Position numbers and translations under genes: made by a program | The notes under the pieces: model-generated | Databases searched by the model: none | Told to the model about the DNA's origin: nothing | The model's input: the letters and a program-made list of their open reading frames with translations, nothing else | In this document: in pieces, positions 9,020-16,834 of the stretch | Layout of the letters: every line of letters starts with the position of its first letter | How positions within the stretch are numbered: position 1 is the first letter of the stretch | DNA from: Terriglobia bacterium | GTDB lineage: Bacteria > Acidobacteriota > Terriglobia > Terriglobales > Acidobacteriaceae | Assembly: GCA_020073495.1 (NCBI GenBank) | Contig: JAIQFD010000003.1 | Span: forward strand, 1 to 64,000 | DNA: 64,000 nt | Direction of reading: 5' to 3'

Positions 9020-11353
9020 CTAGGCGTGATCGAGACTTTTGAGCACCTTCTTGATCTCCTCAGCTTCAGCGGACTTCGGATTCAGCTCCAAGGCCCGGCG
9101 TAAGTGGATCCGCGCGTTCTCGGGGTCGTGCGCCGCATAGTAGGCCAAGCCTAGGTGGTAATGAAAGACCGGCTCGTTGGGCGAACGCTTGAGGGCCTCT
9201 TGCAGCAAGTCAACAGCGAGCGAGTAGGCACCCTTTCGATAATAAGCCCAGCCTAATGTGTCCGCGGCGGCCGGAGAGTCCGGCATGGCCCGGTGGGCGG
9301 TCTGGGCCAAAGAGGCGGCGACGTCGAGATTCTCGCTGTGTTCCACCATCAAATAGGCCAAATTGTTGGCGGCGACGGGATGGTCGGGCTGCACCTGAAG
9401 GGCTTTGCGATACACGTCCTCGGCCCGTTGCCAGTTTCCGCGAGCTTCCTCCAGGCTGCCCAAAAGCACGTAGGGACGCACATCCTTGGGATTGGCCTGG
9501 ATGGATCGCTCACACACGGCGATGGCTTGCGGGATGGAGGAGCGCACACCGTTCAATTGGGCAAGCAGCACATAAGCATCCGTGTTGCGATTGTCCAGTT
9601 CGATGGCGCGCTGTAAGGCGAGCGCCGCGTCGTCGTAGCGGCCCGTGGTCAACAGGACGGAGCCTCGCAGGAGGTGGAGGAGACTGCTGCCGCCGGAGTT
9701 CGCGATCCGCGCATCCAGAAACGCAATCGCTTTTTCGGGCTGCCGCCGGCGGAGGTACATTTGGGTCAGCGACTGCAATGCCGGTCCGTACCCGGGATCG
9801 AGTTCCAAGACACGGTTGAAGAGCGCCTCCGCTTCGGCCAGCTTCCCCTGGTTCAACCGCAGCTGCGCGAACATGTAAACCGGCGCGGGAGTGTGCGGCA
9901 TGAGGCGCATGGCCAGGTTGAGGTCGTTTTCCGCCTGAGCGGTGCGGTCGCGGATCAACCCCGCCTCCGCGCGGTACACATACCAGCGGCCATCCCAAGG
10001 CTGTGCAGCGATGAGAGCCTCGGCGAACTTTAAGAGCAGGTCGGGATTCCCGCGACTCAGGGCCATCTCCGCCAGCTGCTGCTGGGCTTGCACCATAGAG
10101 GGATCCAGCCGGAGCGCCTCATACATCTCATGCTCGGCGCTGTCGAGATCACCGGCCATACGAAGGGTGTACCCGAGCTGATAGTGGACGTTCGGTTCTG
10201 CGGGTTGGTTGTGAGCCAGATCGCGAAGGATCTCCAAGGCGGGCTGCACCTGGCTCCCCGCCAGGAGAATCTGGGCTCGCAGGACCAAGGCATCCCGGTC
10301 GTTGGCCGACTGGGCCAGGATCTCATCGTTGAGGCGGGTGGCTTCCGGAAGCCGCTTATGCTCGATGAGAAGCCAGATGTATTTCTTCTTGACGTTCAGA
10401 TCGTGCGGGTGTTGGTGCAGCAGGGATGCGAACTCGAACATGGCTCGGTCGAGCACACCGAGCTGGACATAGAAATCTCCCAGCAAGGAGTACATCCTGG
10501 GATCTTTGGGAAAGCTGGATTTCGCTTCGACGAGAAGCTGTTCGGCCGCGTCGCGGCGCCCCGAGCTCAGGAACACCCGCACCAAAGCGTTCCGCACCAC
10601 GACGTTCTCCGGCTGGAGCCGCAGGACGTACAGGTAAGCCCGTTCGGCCTCGTCGAGGCGGCGCTGTTGCTGGTAAAAACCGGCGATGGCCACGGCTCCG
10701 ATCAACGACTTGGGATTGAGCTCCAATCCTTTCTTGAAGTCTTGCTCGGCTTGGGCCGGCTTAGCGCCCTGTTCGATCAGGGCCAGGTCAATGTAAGAGT
10801 CAGCGCGGTTGGGATCGATGAGAACGGCCTTTTGCATCTCGGTCATGGCGCGGTCCGTATCGCCGCGCGCGGCATGGACCTTGGCGAGCAGGACGCGGGC
10901 GTCGACATCGTCGGGAACGTTGTCAAGAACGACCTCGGCGTTGTCGCGCGCGCCGCTCAGTTCACCGGCCGCCAACATCAGATTGCCGGTATCGATGTGT
11001 GCCTTCCAGTTCCTGGGCTGGATCTCAAGGGTGCGGCCGAGTTCTCGCACAGCCAAGGGGTACTGCCCGGTACGCAGGAAGCAGCGGGCCAGGTAATAGT
11101 GAGCTTCGGCGAATTCCGGATCGATCTGCACGGCGTTGCCGAACTCGATCAGCGCTTCGGAATACTTTCCCCCGTCGTAGTACGTCTGGCCTTTCGCAAA
11201 GTGCTTCTGCTTGCGCACGTTCCGGTCGCATCCGGTGAGACAAAGGGCGAAGGACAACAGGAGCGCAAAAGCGCACACCACACGCAGGATTCTCTGGCAA
11301 GGCCCAATCGAGCCGGTCCTGGCGAGACGATCGGTTCGGGCTTCTGATGACAT
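9020..11353 (-). CDS. prsT: PrsT-type TPR lipoprotein, copy 3
   Basis: 777 aa. A slightly longer N-terminus (about 25 residues before the hydrophobic core) leads to lipobox CLTGC, then DRNVRKQKHFAKGQTYY. TPR hairpins occupy the rest, and the C-terminal block AADTLGWAYYRKGAYSLAVD is conserved. It begins one base after the stop of copy 4 (11355), so the two form a unit. It is the most divergent of the four around the Cys (DRN instead of SRDPNV). No distinct terminator with a T-run was found in the 322 bp downstream. Probable role: periplasmic TPR scaffold in EPS export, as for PrsT; why four versions are kept is unknown. Confidence 0.83.
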   Translation of the reverse strand: MSSEARTDRLARTGSIGPCQRILRVVCAFALLLSFALCLTGCDRNVRKQKHFAKGQTYYDGGKYSEALIEFGNAVQIDPEFAEAHYYLARCFLRTGQYPLAVRELGRTLEIQPRNWKAHIDTGNLMLAAGELSGARDNAEVVLDNVPDDVDARVLLAKVHAARGDTDRAMTEMQKAVLIDPNRADSYIDLALIEQGAKPAQAEQDFKKGLELNPKSLIGAVAIAGFYQQQRRLDEAERAYLYVLRLQPENVVVRNALVRVFLSSGRRDAAEQLLVEAKSSFPKDPRMYSLLGDFYVQLGVLDRAMFEFASLLHQHPHDLNVKKKYIWLLIEHKRLPEATRLNDEILAQSANDRDALVLRAQILLAGSQVQPALEILRDLAHNQPAEPNVHYQLGYTLRMAGDLDSAEHEMYEALRLDPSMVQAQQQLAEMALSRGNPDLLLKFAEALIAAQPWDGRWYVYRAEAGLIRDRTAQAENDLNLAMRLMPHTPAPVYMFAQLRLNQGKLAEAEALFNRVLELDPGYGPALQSLTQMYLRRRQPEKAIAFLDARIANSGGSSLLHLLRGSVLLTTGRYDDAALALQRAIELDNRNTDAYVLLAQLNGVRSSIPQAIAVCERSIQANPKDVRPYVLLGSLEEARGNWQRAEDVYRKALQVQPDHPVAANNLAYLMVEHSENLDVAASLAQTAHRAMPDSPAAADTLGWAYYRKGAYSLAVDLLQEALKRSPNEPVFHYHLGLAYYAAHDPENARIHLRRALELNPKSAEAEEIKKVLKSLDHA

Positions 11354-11354
11354 G

Positions 11355-13637
11355 CTATCCGCGCTCCAGTTTCTTCAGAGCCTGCTGGATCTGCTCTGCG
11401 TGGGCGTCGTTGGGATTCAGTTGCAAAACCTTTTGGAAATGGGTGCGGGCGCGGTCGCGCTCGTGGGCACCCAGATAAGCCAGAGCGAGGTGATAGTGAA
11501 ACGCGGCATCGTTGGGCGACCTTCTTAGCGCGTCTTCGAGCAGGTCGATGGCCAGCGTGTAGGCGCCCTTCTTACAGTAGGCCCAGCCCAGGGTATCGGC
11601 CGCGGCCGGCGATTCGGGCATGCCTTTGTGGGCCACCTGAGCGAGCGAGGCGGCGATGTCCAGGTTGTCGCCGTGCTCCAGCATCAGGTAGGCGAGATTG
11701 TTAGCGGCCATGGGATAATCCGGCCGCACGCGCAAGGCCTTCTGGTACAACTCGCGGGCGCGGTCAAGATCGCCCCTGAACTCCCGGATCGAACCCAGCA
11801 GCACATAGGCGCGCGGATCGTTGGGATGGGTGCGGATGGCCTGCTCGTAGCAGCCGCTGGCGCTTTCCACAGCACCTCTTTCGTAGAAAAGCTGCGCCAG
11901 GACGACGAGGGCGTCCACGTTGCCCCCATCGGCCGCGACTGCGTTCTTGAATGCCGACTCGGCTTGGATCCTCTCGCCCAGGCGAAGGTAGAGGCTGCCG
12001 AGCAGGTAATTGAAATGAGTATTGTTGGGAAGCTTGGCGACCTGCGCCTTCACGCGCGCCAGCGCGGCATCGGGCTTCTTCTGGTCCATGTAGAGGTCGG
12101 CCAGGCCTTGCAGGGACTCGAAGTACGCAGGATCGCGGTCGAGCGCCTTCTCGAAGAACTGCTCAGCCTCCTTGAAGCGGTCCTGTTTGCGCCGCAGCAG
12201 GCCCATCTTGGAGTACGCCATCGGGCTTTGTGGGCCGATCTGGATGGCGCGCGTCAGGTCTCCTTCCGCGGCGGAGAGGTTGCTGCGTTGCATCTCCGCC
12301 ATGGCGCGGTAGACGTACCAGCGGGGGGTGGAGGGACGCGCATTGATCAATTGCGTGACGCTCTGGTCGAGCAGCTCGTAGTTCTGCGATTGGAGAGCGA
12401 GCTGGACGAGCATTTGCTGGGCTTCGAGCAGGCCAGGGCGCAGGCGGGCCGCTTCTCTCCACTCGCTCTCGGCGCGGGTGCGATTGCCGAGCTTGTCGAG
12501 CGCTATGCCCAGATAGTGGTGCGCCAAGGCATTTTCCGGCTCCACCAGGATGAGCTTATCGAGCAGGTCGGCTGCGTCCTGGGCCTTGTCCTGGGCGAGG
12601 AAGATTTGTGCACGCATCAACAAGGCCTCGCTATCGCGAACATTCCTGACGAGGATCTCGTCGTTGAGCTTCTCGGCTTCCAGGAGCCGGCGGCTGAAGA
12701 TCAGCAGCTGCACGTAGTATTTCTTTGCAAGCAGGTCCTTGGGATACCTTTGGTGGACGGCGGCATACTGGAAGGTGGCGCGCGCCAGGTCGCCGATCCC
12801 GAGGTAGAAATCGGCCAGCTGCCGCATGCTCTCCAAGTCATTCCGATCCTTGACCGCCTGTTGAAGGAACTGTTCCGCCTGCGCGACCTTACCTTGGGCG
12901 AGAAAGATGCGAACCAGGGCCGCGCGCGGGCGCGGATCCTTGGGATCGAGAGTCATGGCATGGCGATAGAGAGCTTCCGCTTCCGGACCGCGGCGAAGTT
13001 GCTCGAAGAACTCTCCTGTGGCCATGACCGCCGCGATGGAATTCGGATCCATGGCCATGGCCTTCTTGAAATTCTCTTCGGCGGGGCCAGTTTGGCCAGC
13101 GCTTCCCTGAAGAATCGCGAGGTTGAGATAGGAGGAGGGACGATTTGGATCCGCCTTGATGGCCTTGTCCATCTCGCGAAAGGCGTCGTACATCTGGCCA
13201 AGCGCCGCATACACGTCGGCCAGAAGAACGCGGGCGTCGACCTGATTGGGATTAGGCTGGAGCACGAATTCGGCGTGCTTGCGGGCCTCATCAAAGTTCC
13301 CGTTGGCAAGCAGCAAGATTCCCGCTTGAACGTGCGCCTCCTGATTTTCGGGCTGGAGCTCTACCGTGCGTGCCAATTCCACGTAGGCCGCGGAGTAGGC
13401 CCCTAGTTTCATGTAGCAGCGGGCCACACCGTAGTGGGCCTCGGCATATTCCTTGTCGATCTGAAGAGCGCTGGCGTATTCGATGATCGCTTCCGGGTAC
13501 TTGCCCTGCTGGAAGTAGGATTCCGCCTTCTGGAAGTGCCGTCGCTTGCGGACGACCGGGTCCCGGCTGCAGCCCGCGAGAGACAAAAGGAGAAGGGCCG
13601 CCAACAACCAGGACAGCAGTGACCGAGAACTCCTCAT
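11355..13637 (-). CDS. prsT: PrsT-type TPR lipoprotein, copy 4
   Basis: 760 aa from the ATG at 13637, chosen for the ribosome site GGAGAG 4 nt upstream and the signal peptide MRSSRSLLSWLLAALLLLSL ending in lipobox SLAGC. The frame is open to 13760 but that extension precedes the signal peptide. The post-Cys motif SRDPVVRKRRHFQKAESYF and the C-terminal AADTLGWAYCKKGAYTLAID place it with the other three TPR paralogues. It lies 117 bp downstream of the terminator at 13753-13774. No sigma-54 element was found in that gap, so it may use another promoter or read-through from PEP-CTERM gene 2. Confidence 0.83.
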   Translation of the reverse strand: MRSSRSLLSWLLAALLLLSLAGCSRDPVVRKRRHFQKAESYFQQGKYPEAIIEYASALQIDKEYAEAHYGVARCYMKLGAYSAAYVELARTVELQPENQEAHVQAGILLLANGNFDEARKHAEFVLQPNPNQVDARVLLADVYAALGQMYDAFREMDKAIKADPNRPSSYLNLAILQGSAGQTGPAEENFKKAMAMDPNSIAAVMATGEFFEQLRRGPEAEALYRHAMTLDPKDPRPRAALVRIFLAQGKVAQAEQFLQQAVKDRNDLESMRQLADFYLGIGDLARATFQYAAVHQRYPKDLLAKKYYVQLLIFSRRLLEAEKLNDEILVRNVRDSEALLMRAQIFLAQDKAQDAADLLDKLILVEPENALAHHYLGIALDKLGNRTRAESEWREAARLRPGLLEAQQMLVQLALQSQNYELLDQSVTQLINARPSTPRWYVYRAMAEMQRSNLSAAEGDLTRAIQIGPQSPMAYSKMGLLRRKQDRFKEAEQFFEKALDRDPAYFESLQGLADLYMDQKKPDAALARVKAQVAKLPNNTHFNYLLGSLYLRLGERIQAESAFKNAVAADGGNVDALVVLAQLFYERGAVESASGCYEQAIRTHPNDPRAYVLLGSIREFRGDLDRARELYQKALRVRPDYPMAANNLAYLMLEHGDNLDIAASLAQVAHKGMPESPAAADTLGWAYCKKGAYTLAIDLLEDALRRSPNDAAFHYHLALAYLGAHERDRARTHFQKVLQLNPNDAHAEQIQQALKKLERG

Positions 13638-13745
13638 AGACTCTCCAGATGGACTCTCCAACACCGGGGCAAGCGGGAGGAGAAACTCACGATACCACCG
13701 TCCGGCGATCCGCGGGGTTCGGGAGCCCTGTGATTCCGGTGGACA

Positions 13746-13774
13746 AACGAAAAGCCCCAACCAAGGTTGGGGCT
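13746..13774 (-). terminator. intrinsic terminator after PEP-CTERM protein 2
   Basis: Stem AGCCCCAACC / GGTTGGGGCT (10 bp, 2-nt nominal loop) at 13753-13774, followed on the minus strand by TTTTCGTTT. It starts 25 bp past the stop at 13799. Confidence 0.8.
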
Positions 13775-13798
13775 CACCCCGGAGAACCGCGCACCCGT

Positions 13799-14482
13799 CT
13801 ACAGTCGCAGCCGACCTCGAACAACGGTCGCCAGGCCGAGCAATCCGCTGCCGAACAGCACCATGGTGCCGGGTTCGGGGACCTGGGGCGGGGGCAGGTG
13901 CTGGCTGTCAGTGATGTTCTCGGAGAGCAGCGACCCGACCTTATTCCCGTGTTTGTCGACGTAGCGCGCCTTGATGCTGGCCCCGTTGAGAGCAGTCGCG
14001 AGAGAGCCGTGCGGAATCGTTAAATGGAAAACCCAGACTAGAGGCGTACCGCTTCCAATCACCGGCGCCCCACCTACGGTCGCGGAGAGCGCGCATGACC
14101 AACCGGCCCCGGATCCCGAGCATCCACCCGCGTTGAGGCCTCCCGGCATCAAACTCCAGTTGCCCACCGGAGCCTGGATCAGCGTCGAGCTCAGGATTGA
14201 GCTGTTGATCTTTATTGCGACATTGTCGAGGTGAATAGGCCCGGCACTGGCGAACTGCACGGGGGTCATGCCCAAGGTGGCGGCGGTCATGGTGCTGGTG
14301 TTTATGCTGAGGGTGACATTCACGACATCCGTGCTCCCACCCTGGCTCACGTAGCTGTAACTGAGTGTGTAGGAAGCGCCGTTACAGCTGCCACAGCTGG
14401 GCCCAATGGTGCTCGCGAACGCCGGGGCGTTGAAAGCTCCGGCAGCCACGAGGATCGCCAGCAAAACGCCGATCTTACGCAT
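13799..14482 (-). CDS. PEP-CTERM sorting-domain protein 2
   Basis: 227 aa from the ATG at 14482, chosen for the strong ribosome site GGAGGG 7 nt upstream and a clean signal peptide (MRKIGVLLAILVAAGAFNAP, cleaved after AFA). Mature start STIGPSCGSCNG has a CxxC. The middle (YVSQGGSTDVVNVTLSINTS onward) looks like a beta-sandwich with small hydrophobic and Thr/Ser residues. The C-terminal tail is VPEPGTM, hydrophobic VLFGSGLLGLATVV, then RGRLRL, the XrtA recognition signal. Sits directly downstream of epsI/xrtA but with its own sigma-54 type promoter and terminator. Function of the body unknown; a secreted structural or matrix protein is likely. Confidence 0.87.
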   Translation of the reverse strand: MRKIGVLLAILVAAGAFNAPAFASTIGPSCGSCNGASYTLSYSYVSQGGSTDVVNVTLSINTSTMTAATLGMTPVQFASAGPIHLDNVAIKINSSILSSTLIQAPVGNWSLMPGGLNAGGCSGSGAGWSCALSATVGGAPVIGSGTPLVWVFHLTIPHGSLATALNGASIKARYVDKHGNKVGSLLSENITDSQHLPPPQVPEPGTMVLFGSGLLGLATVVRGRLRL

Positions 14483-14588
14483 TTGAAACCCTCCGAACCC
14501 CAGCCCATTGCCCAAGTCAACCGCGCCAGGGAGGGGTGGCGTAGGCTGCACTCTGGGCGCACTGACAGCATCAGCCACCAGTGTGATG

Positions 14589-14604
14589 AGCAATCAAGGG
14601 GCCA
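14589..14604 (-). promoter_or_regulatory. sigma-54 type promoter for PEP-CTERM protein 2
   Basis: Minus strand TGGCCCCTTGATTGCT: perfect TTGCT -12 half and TGGC -24 half with GG-N10-GC spacing. Predicted start near 14578, giving a leader of about 96 nt before the ATG at 14482. Confidence 0.63.
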
Positions 14605-14736
14605 CAGTGGCCGCCCCGAGTGCGTAAGTGCCTCATTTTAGGTCCTTGTTTTCAATAAGTTGCGTGTGTAAATCCTTTCCCCAGCGAATTTCCACCTGCG
14701 CTGTCTCCAGTCAGAGAACATCCTTTGCCGTCCATG

Positions 14737-14750
14737 TGCAAAGCTTTGCA
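14737..14750. promoter_or_regulatory. 14-bp perfect palindrome TGCAAAGCTTTGCA
   Basis: Lies between the epsI stop (14762) and the sigma-54 type promoter of PEP-CTERM gene 2, about 165 bp upstream of the predicted start. It shares TGCAA/TTGCA half-sites with the dyad at 8833-8847. Candidate regulator-binding site; a transcript hairpin at the end of epsI is the alternative, but no T-run follows. Confidence 0.35.
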
Positions 14751-14761
14751 TATTTTCCAAA

Positions 14762-15415
14762 CTAGCGCGGGATGAAGCTGTCGAGCTGGCCGAGGGCTGA
14801 CTGGGCAAATTCCACCGCCCGTTGCTGTGCCGATTCGGGGCTGTCGTGGGGCGCGATGGGGGTGATGACGCGCACGAGGGAGCCATCACTGCGATTCATC
14901 CTGATCGAGTCGGCAACCAGAAAATATTTCGCCCAGTACTCGCTGGCCACGACGCGAGCGTGCGCCTGATACCAGTACAGGACCAGTTCCCTATCCAGTC
15001 CCTTGGAGATGATGTAGCGATTTACGGTGACCGGCGCTCCGCCCGGGCCCGTGATCTGGAGCTGGCTGGATTCGGTCGGCGCCCACCCGGACCCAGGCAG
15101 ACAGTTCTTCGGAGAGTGAATGGAATTTCCTGTGCGCTGGGTGGGGAAGTACGCCACGAAGAGATCGACATAGGGCTGGTCGGGGCGCATGTAGATGCGG
15201 GAGAGAAAGTCGCCCGGGCCGAGGATCTCGCGCACCTCGGGCGCGATCTCTATGTCCTTGCTCGACCAGCCGCCAAGTTCGCGGGGAAAGTCACGGATCG
15301 GAAGATGCGCAGCCTGGGGTTCCGGACGACTGCGGGCGTGGAGGAACAGCGCCGCAGCCAGCAGCAGGGCCGCCGGCACAGCGAACCTAAGCACGGCAGA
15401 GGGAGTCAGTCTCAT
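14762..15415 (-). CDS. epsI: EpsI family protein (exosortase-associated)
   Basis: 217 aa from the ATG at 15415, whose ATGA overlaps the xrtA stop, indicating translational coupling. One N-terminal membrane segment (AVLRFAVPAALLLAAALFL) anchors a periplasmic domain. Family hallmarks visible are PRELGGW near the start of the domain, NSIHSPKNCLPGSGW with the conserved His and Cys, and LVLYWYQAHARVVASEY. EpsI proteins occur beside or fused to exosortases and are required in EPS loci; the biochemical role is not established. The frame is open further upstream into xrtA but that extension is not needed. Confidence 0.88.
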   Translation of the reverse strand: MRLTPSAVLRFAVPAALLLAAALFLHARSRPEPQAAHLPIRDFPRELGGWSSKDIEIAPEVREILGPGDFLSRIYMRPDQPYVDLFVAYFPTQRTGNSIHSPKNCLPGSGWAPTESSQLQITGPGGAPVTVNRYIISKGLDRELVLYWYQAHARVVASEYWAKYFLVADSIRMNRSDGSLVRVITPIAPHDSPESAQQRAVEFAQSALGQLDSFIPR

Positions 15416-16317
15416 TGCGAACTCACTCTTGCTGCGCGGTCGAACAATCGCATCGCACGATGCACCAGCAACAGCATGCCCAGAGAGAGGATGAAGATGA
15501 ACCAACCAGAGAACTCGTGGAAGAAGCCTTCAGCCTTGCTGGGATCCCAGTATTGCGCCACCAAGCCCGTGCCCATGACCCGCATGGCATTGGCCGCCAC
15601 GGCTATGGGAACCGCGAAAACAGCCATCCAGACGCGGCGCGACGTGCGCGTCTCGATGAAGTAGCCGTAGATGACGGCCAGGGTGGTCAGCGACACCAAA
15701 GAACGGATCCCGCTGCAAGCCTCGGCCACTTCCAGGGACATGATCGGAAGTTGGATGACGTTACCTTCGCGCAGAACGGGCACGCCGAGCAGCGTGAGCA
15801 GGACGGTCGCCAGCCGCGAGGCGAATAACTGCAGGGGGAACGTGATCTGGTTGAAGATGATGGCGGGGATGGGAACCATCAGGAAGAGCACTGCCCAGGG
15901 AAACAAGATGGCGCGAAACACCTGCCAGCCGAAGAATTGGATCACCAATCCGCCCAACAGCACGATGAACGAGGTGCGCGACAGGAAGAACTCGGCGCCG
16001 AGCGATCCGACGATCAGCATGGCCAGCGCCCCAGCGACGAAGAAGCTGCCCCACCACGACGGCCGGGGTTCGAGCTTCGCCAGCTGCGCACGTTCCTGCC
16101 AGAGCACGAACAGCGAGAATGCGGGGACGAAAAAGCCGTGGGAGAAGTTTGGGTCGTTCCACCAGTCGAGAGCCAAGGTGGCAAGGATGCCGTGATATAA
16201 GACGGCCACCAGAGCGAGCATGGCCCCCGCAAGGATGATCCACAGCGGTCGTGCTTGTGAACGCGTGGTCGCCTGCTCCGCAGGACGTGCGGCTACACCT
16301 TCCCCAGCTTGGTTCAT
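15412..16317 (-). CDS. xrtA: exosortase A (XrtA)
   Basis: 301 aa polytopic membrane protein with roughly eight hydrophobic segments. It acts as a cysteine transpeptidase that recognises PEP-CTERM tails at the inner membrane. Catalytic residues are visible: Cys201 in VAEACSGIRS, Arg246 in NAMRVMGTG and His267 in EGFFHEFSGW. The N-terminal WWNDPNFSHGFFVP motif is also typical of the family. Likely substrates in this window are the two PEP-CTERM proteins at 7945-8697 and 13799-14482. The ribosome site GAGG lies 4 nt before the ATG. Preceded by a sigma-54 type promoter (16358-16373) and followed with an ATGA overlap by epsI, so it heads that operon. Confidence 0.93.
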   Translation of the reverse strand: MNQAGEGVAARPAEQATTRSQARPLWIILAGAMLALVAVLYHGILATLALDWWNDPNFSHGFFVPAFSLFVLWQERAQLAKLEPRPSWWGSFFVAGALAMLIVGSLGAEFFLSRTSFIVLLGGLVIQFFGWQVFRAILFPWAVLFLMVPIPAIIFNQITFPLQLFASRLATVLLTLLGVPVLREGNVIQLPIMSLEVAEACSGIRSLVSLTTLAVIYGYFIETRTSRRVWMAVFAVPIAVAANAMRVMGTGLVAQYWDPSKAEGFFHEFSGWFIFILSLGMLLLVHRAMRLFDRAARVSSQ

Positions 16318-16357
16318 TGGTCCTCGGTGGCTGAGATTAATGCGACTTGCCTACTGT

Positions 16358-16373
16358 TGCAATCGCAATTCCA
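16358..16373 (-). promoter_or_regulatory. sigma-54 type promoter for xrtA-epsI
   Basis: Minus strand TGGAATTGCGATTGCA: perfect TTGCA -12 half, GG-N10-GC spacing, -24 half with changes after TGG. Predicted start near 16347, 30 nt before the xrtA ATG. Confidence 0.58.
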
Positions 16374-16757
16374 CCCGTGATCACCCCTGTAACCGCTTTC
16401 GCCCAAAATCTGCCGAGATGACTAAGCCCAGAGAACTCAAGAGGATTGGCGAATCTTGTCAGCTCTTCCGGCGGCGTGGCAGGAGGGGGAAAAGAGTTCC
16501 GGAGGGAAAACTTTTTCCACTTTACCTTGGAGCGGCCTTCCCTGTTCGGTTACTCTTGTAAGCTTCTTATTTTTCAGGTACTTTGGCACAATTGCACGTT
16601 CCGTCGTGGCCTCCAAGTTCGGGGAAAAAGGGAAAAACATTTCCACTTTTTCGGAGATTTCTCCGGTACCGTCGGCCGTTTTGCCGACTCGCATTCTCTG
16701 TCGAAGTTGCTGAAAACAGGCACCTTCCTGGGAATCCACGGGTCTTTCGCAGGGGCG
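16374..16757. promoter_or_regulatory. divergent control region with repeated GGGAAAA...TTTCCAC dyads
   Basis: No convincing gene; short open frames here lack ribosome sites and typical composition. A 20-bp element at 16504-16523 recurs at 16630-16649 with 17 of 20 positions identical and 126 bp between starts (about 12 helical turns). Each carries a GGAAA/TTTCC dyad. A related element lies at 7783-7800 upstream of the TPR promoter. Candidate binding sites for an enhancer-binding protein serving both the xrtA promoter and the plus-strand promoter at 16758-16773. Confidence 0.4.
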
Positions 16758-16773
16758 TGGAACGCGCCGTGCA
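16758..16773 (+). promoter_or_regulatory. sigma-54 type promoter for the EPS operon
   Basis: TGGAACGCGCCGTGCA has exact GG-N10-GC spacing with one mismatch in each half. Predicted start near 16784, about 50 nt before the AAA+ regulator ATG. It is the only promoter-like element found ahead of the 21-kb plus-strand run. Confidence 0.52.
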
Positions 16774-16834
16774 CTGAGAACAGTTCGGTGTGCTGCGCTC
16801 TACGGACTTCCAGGCAGTAGAACCGGGAGGATGA

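Noticed and set aside
11628-13406. 592-codon open frame on the plus strand
   Set aside because: Antisense shadow of TPR copy 4, with the same composition artefact and no ribosome site.
13725-13737. GG...GC pair on the minus strand ahead of TPR copy 4
   Set aside because: Spacing is 9 nt and the flanking bases do not match; no sigma-54 promoter is called for copies 4 and 3.
16583-16598. TTGGCACAATTGCACG in the divergent control region, which looks like a sigma-54 promoter
   Set aside because: GG and GC are separated by 7 nt, not 10, so it cannot be a normal -24/-12 element. It may still be a protein-binding site.
16437-16820. Short overlapping open frames in the xrtA/regulator gap
   Set aside because: No ribosome sites, atypical composition, and they overlap the predicted promoters and dyads.
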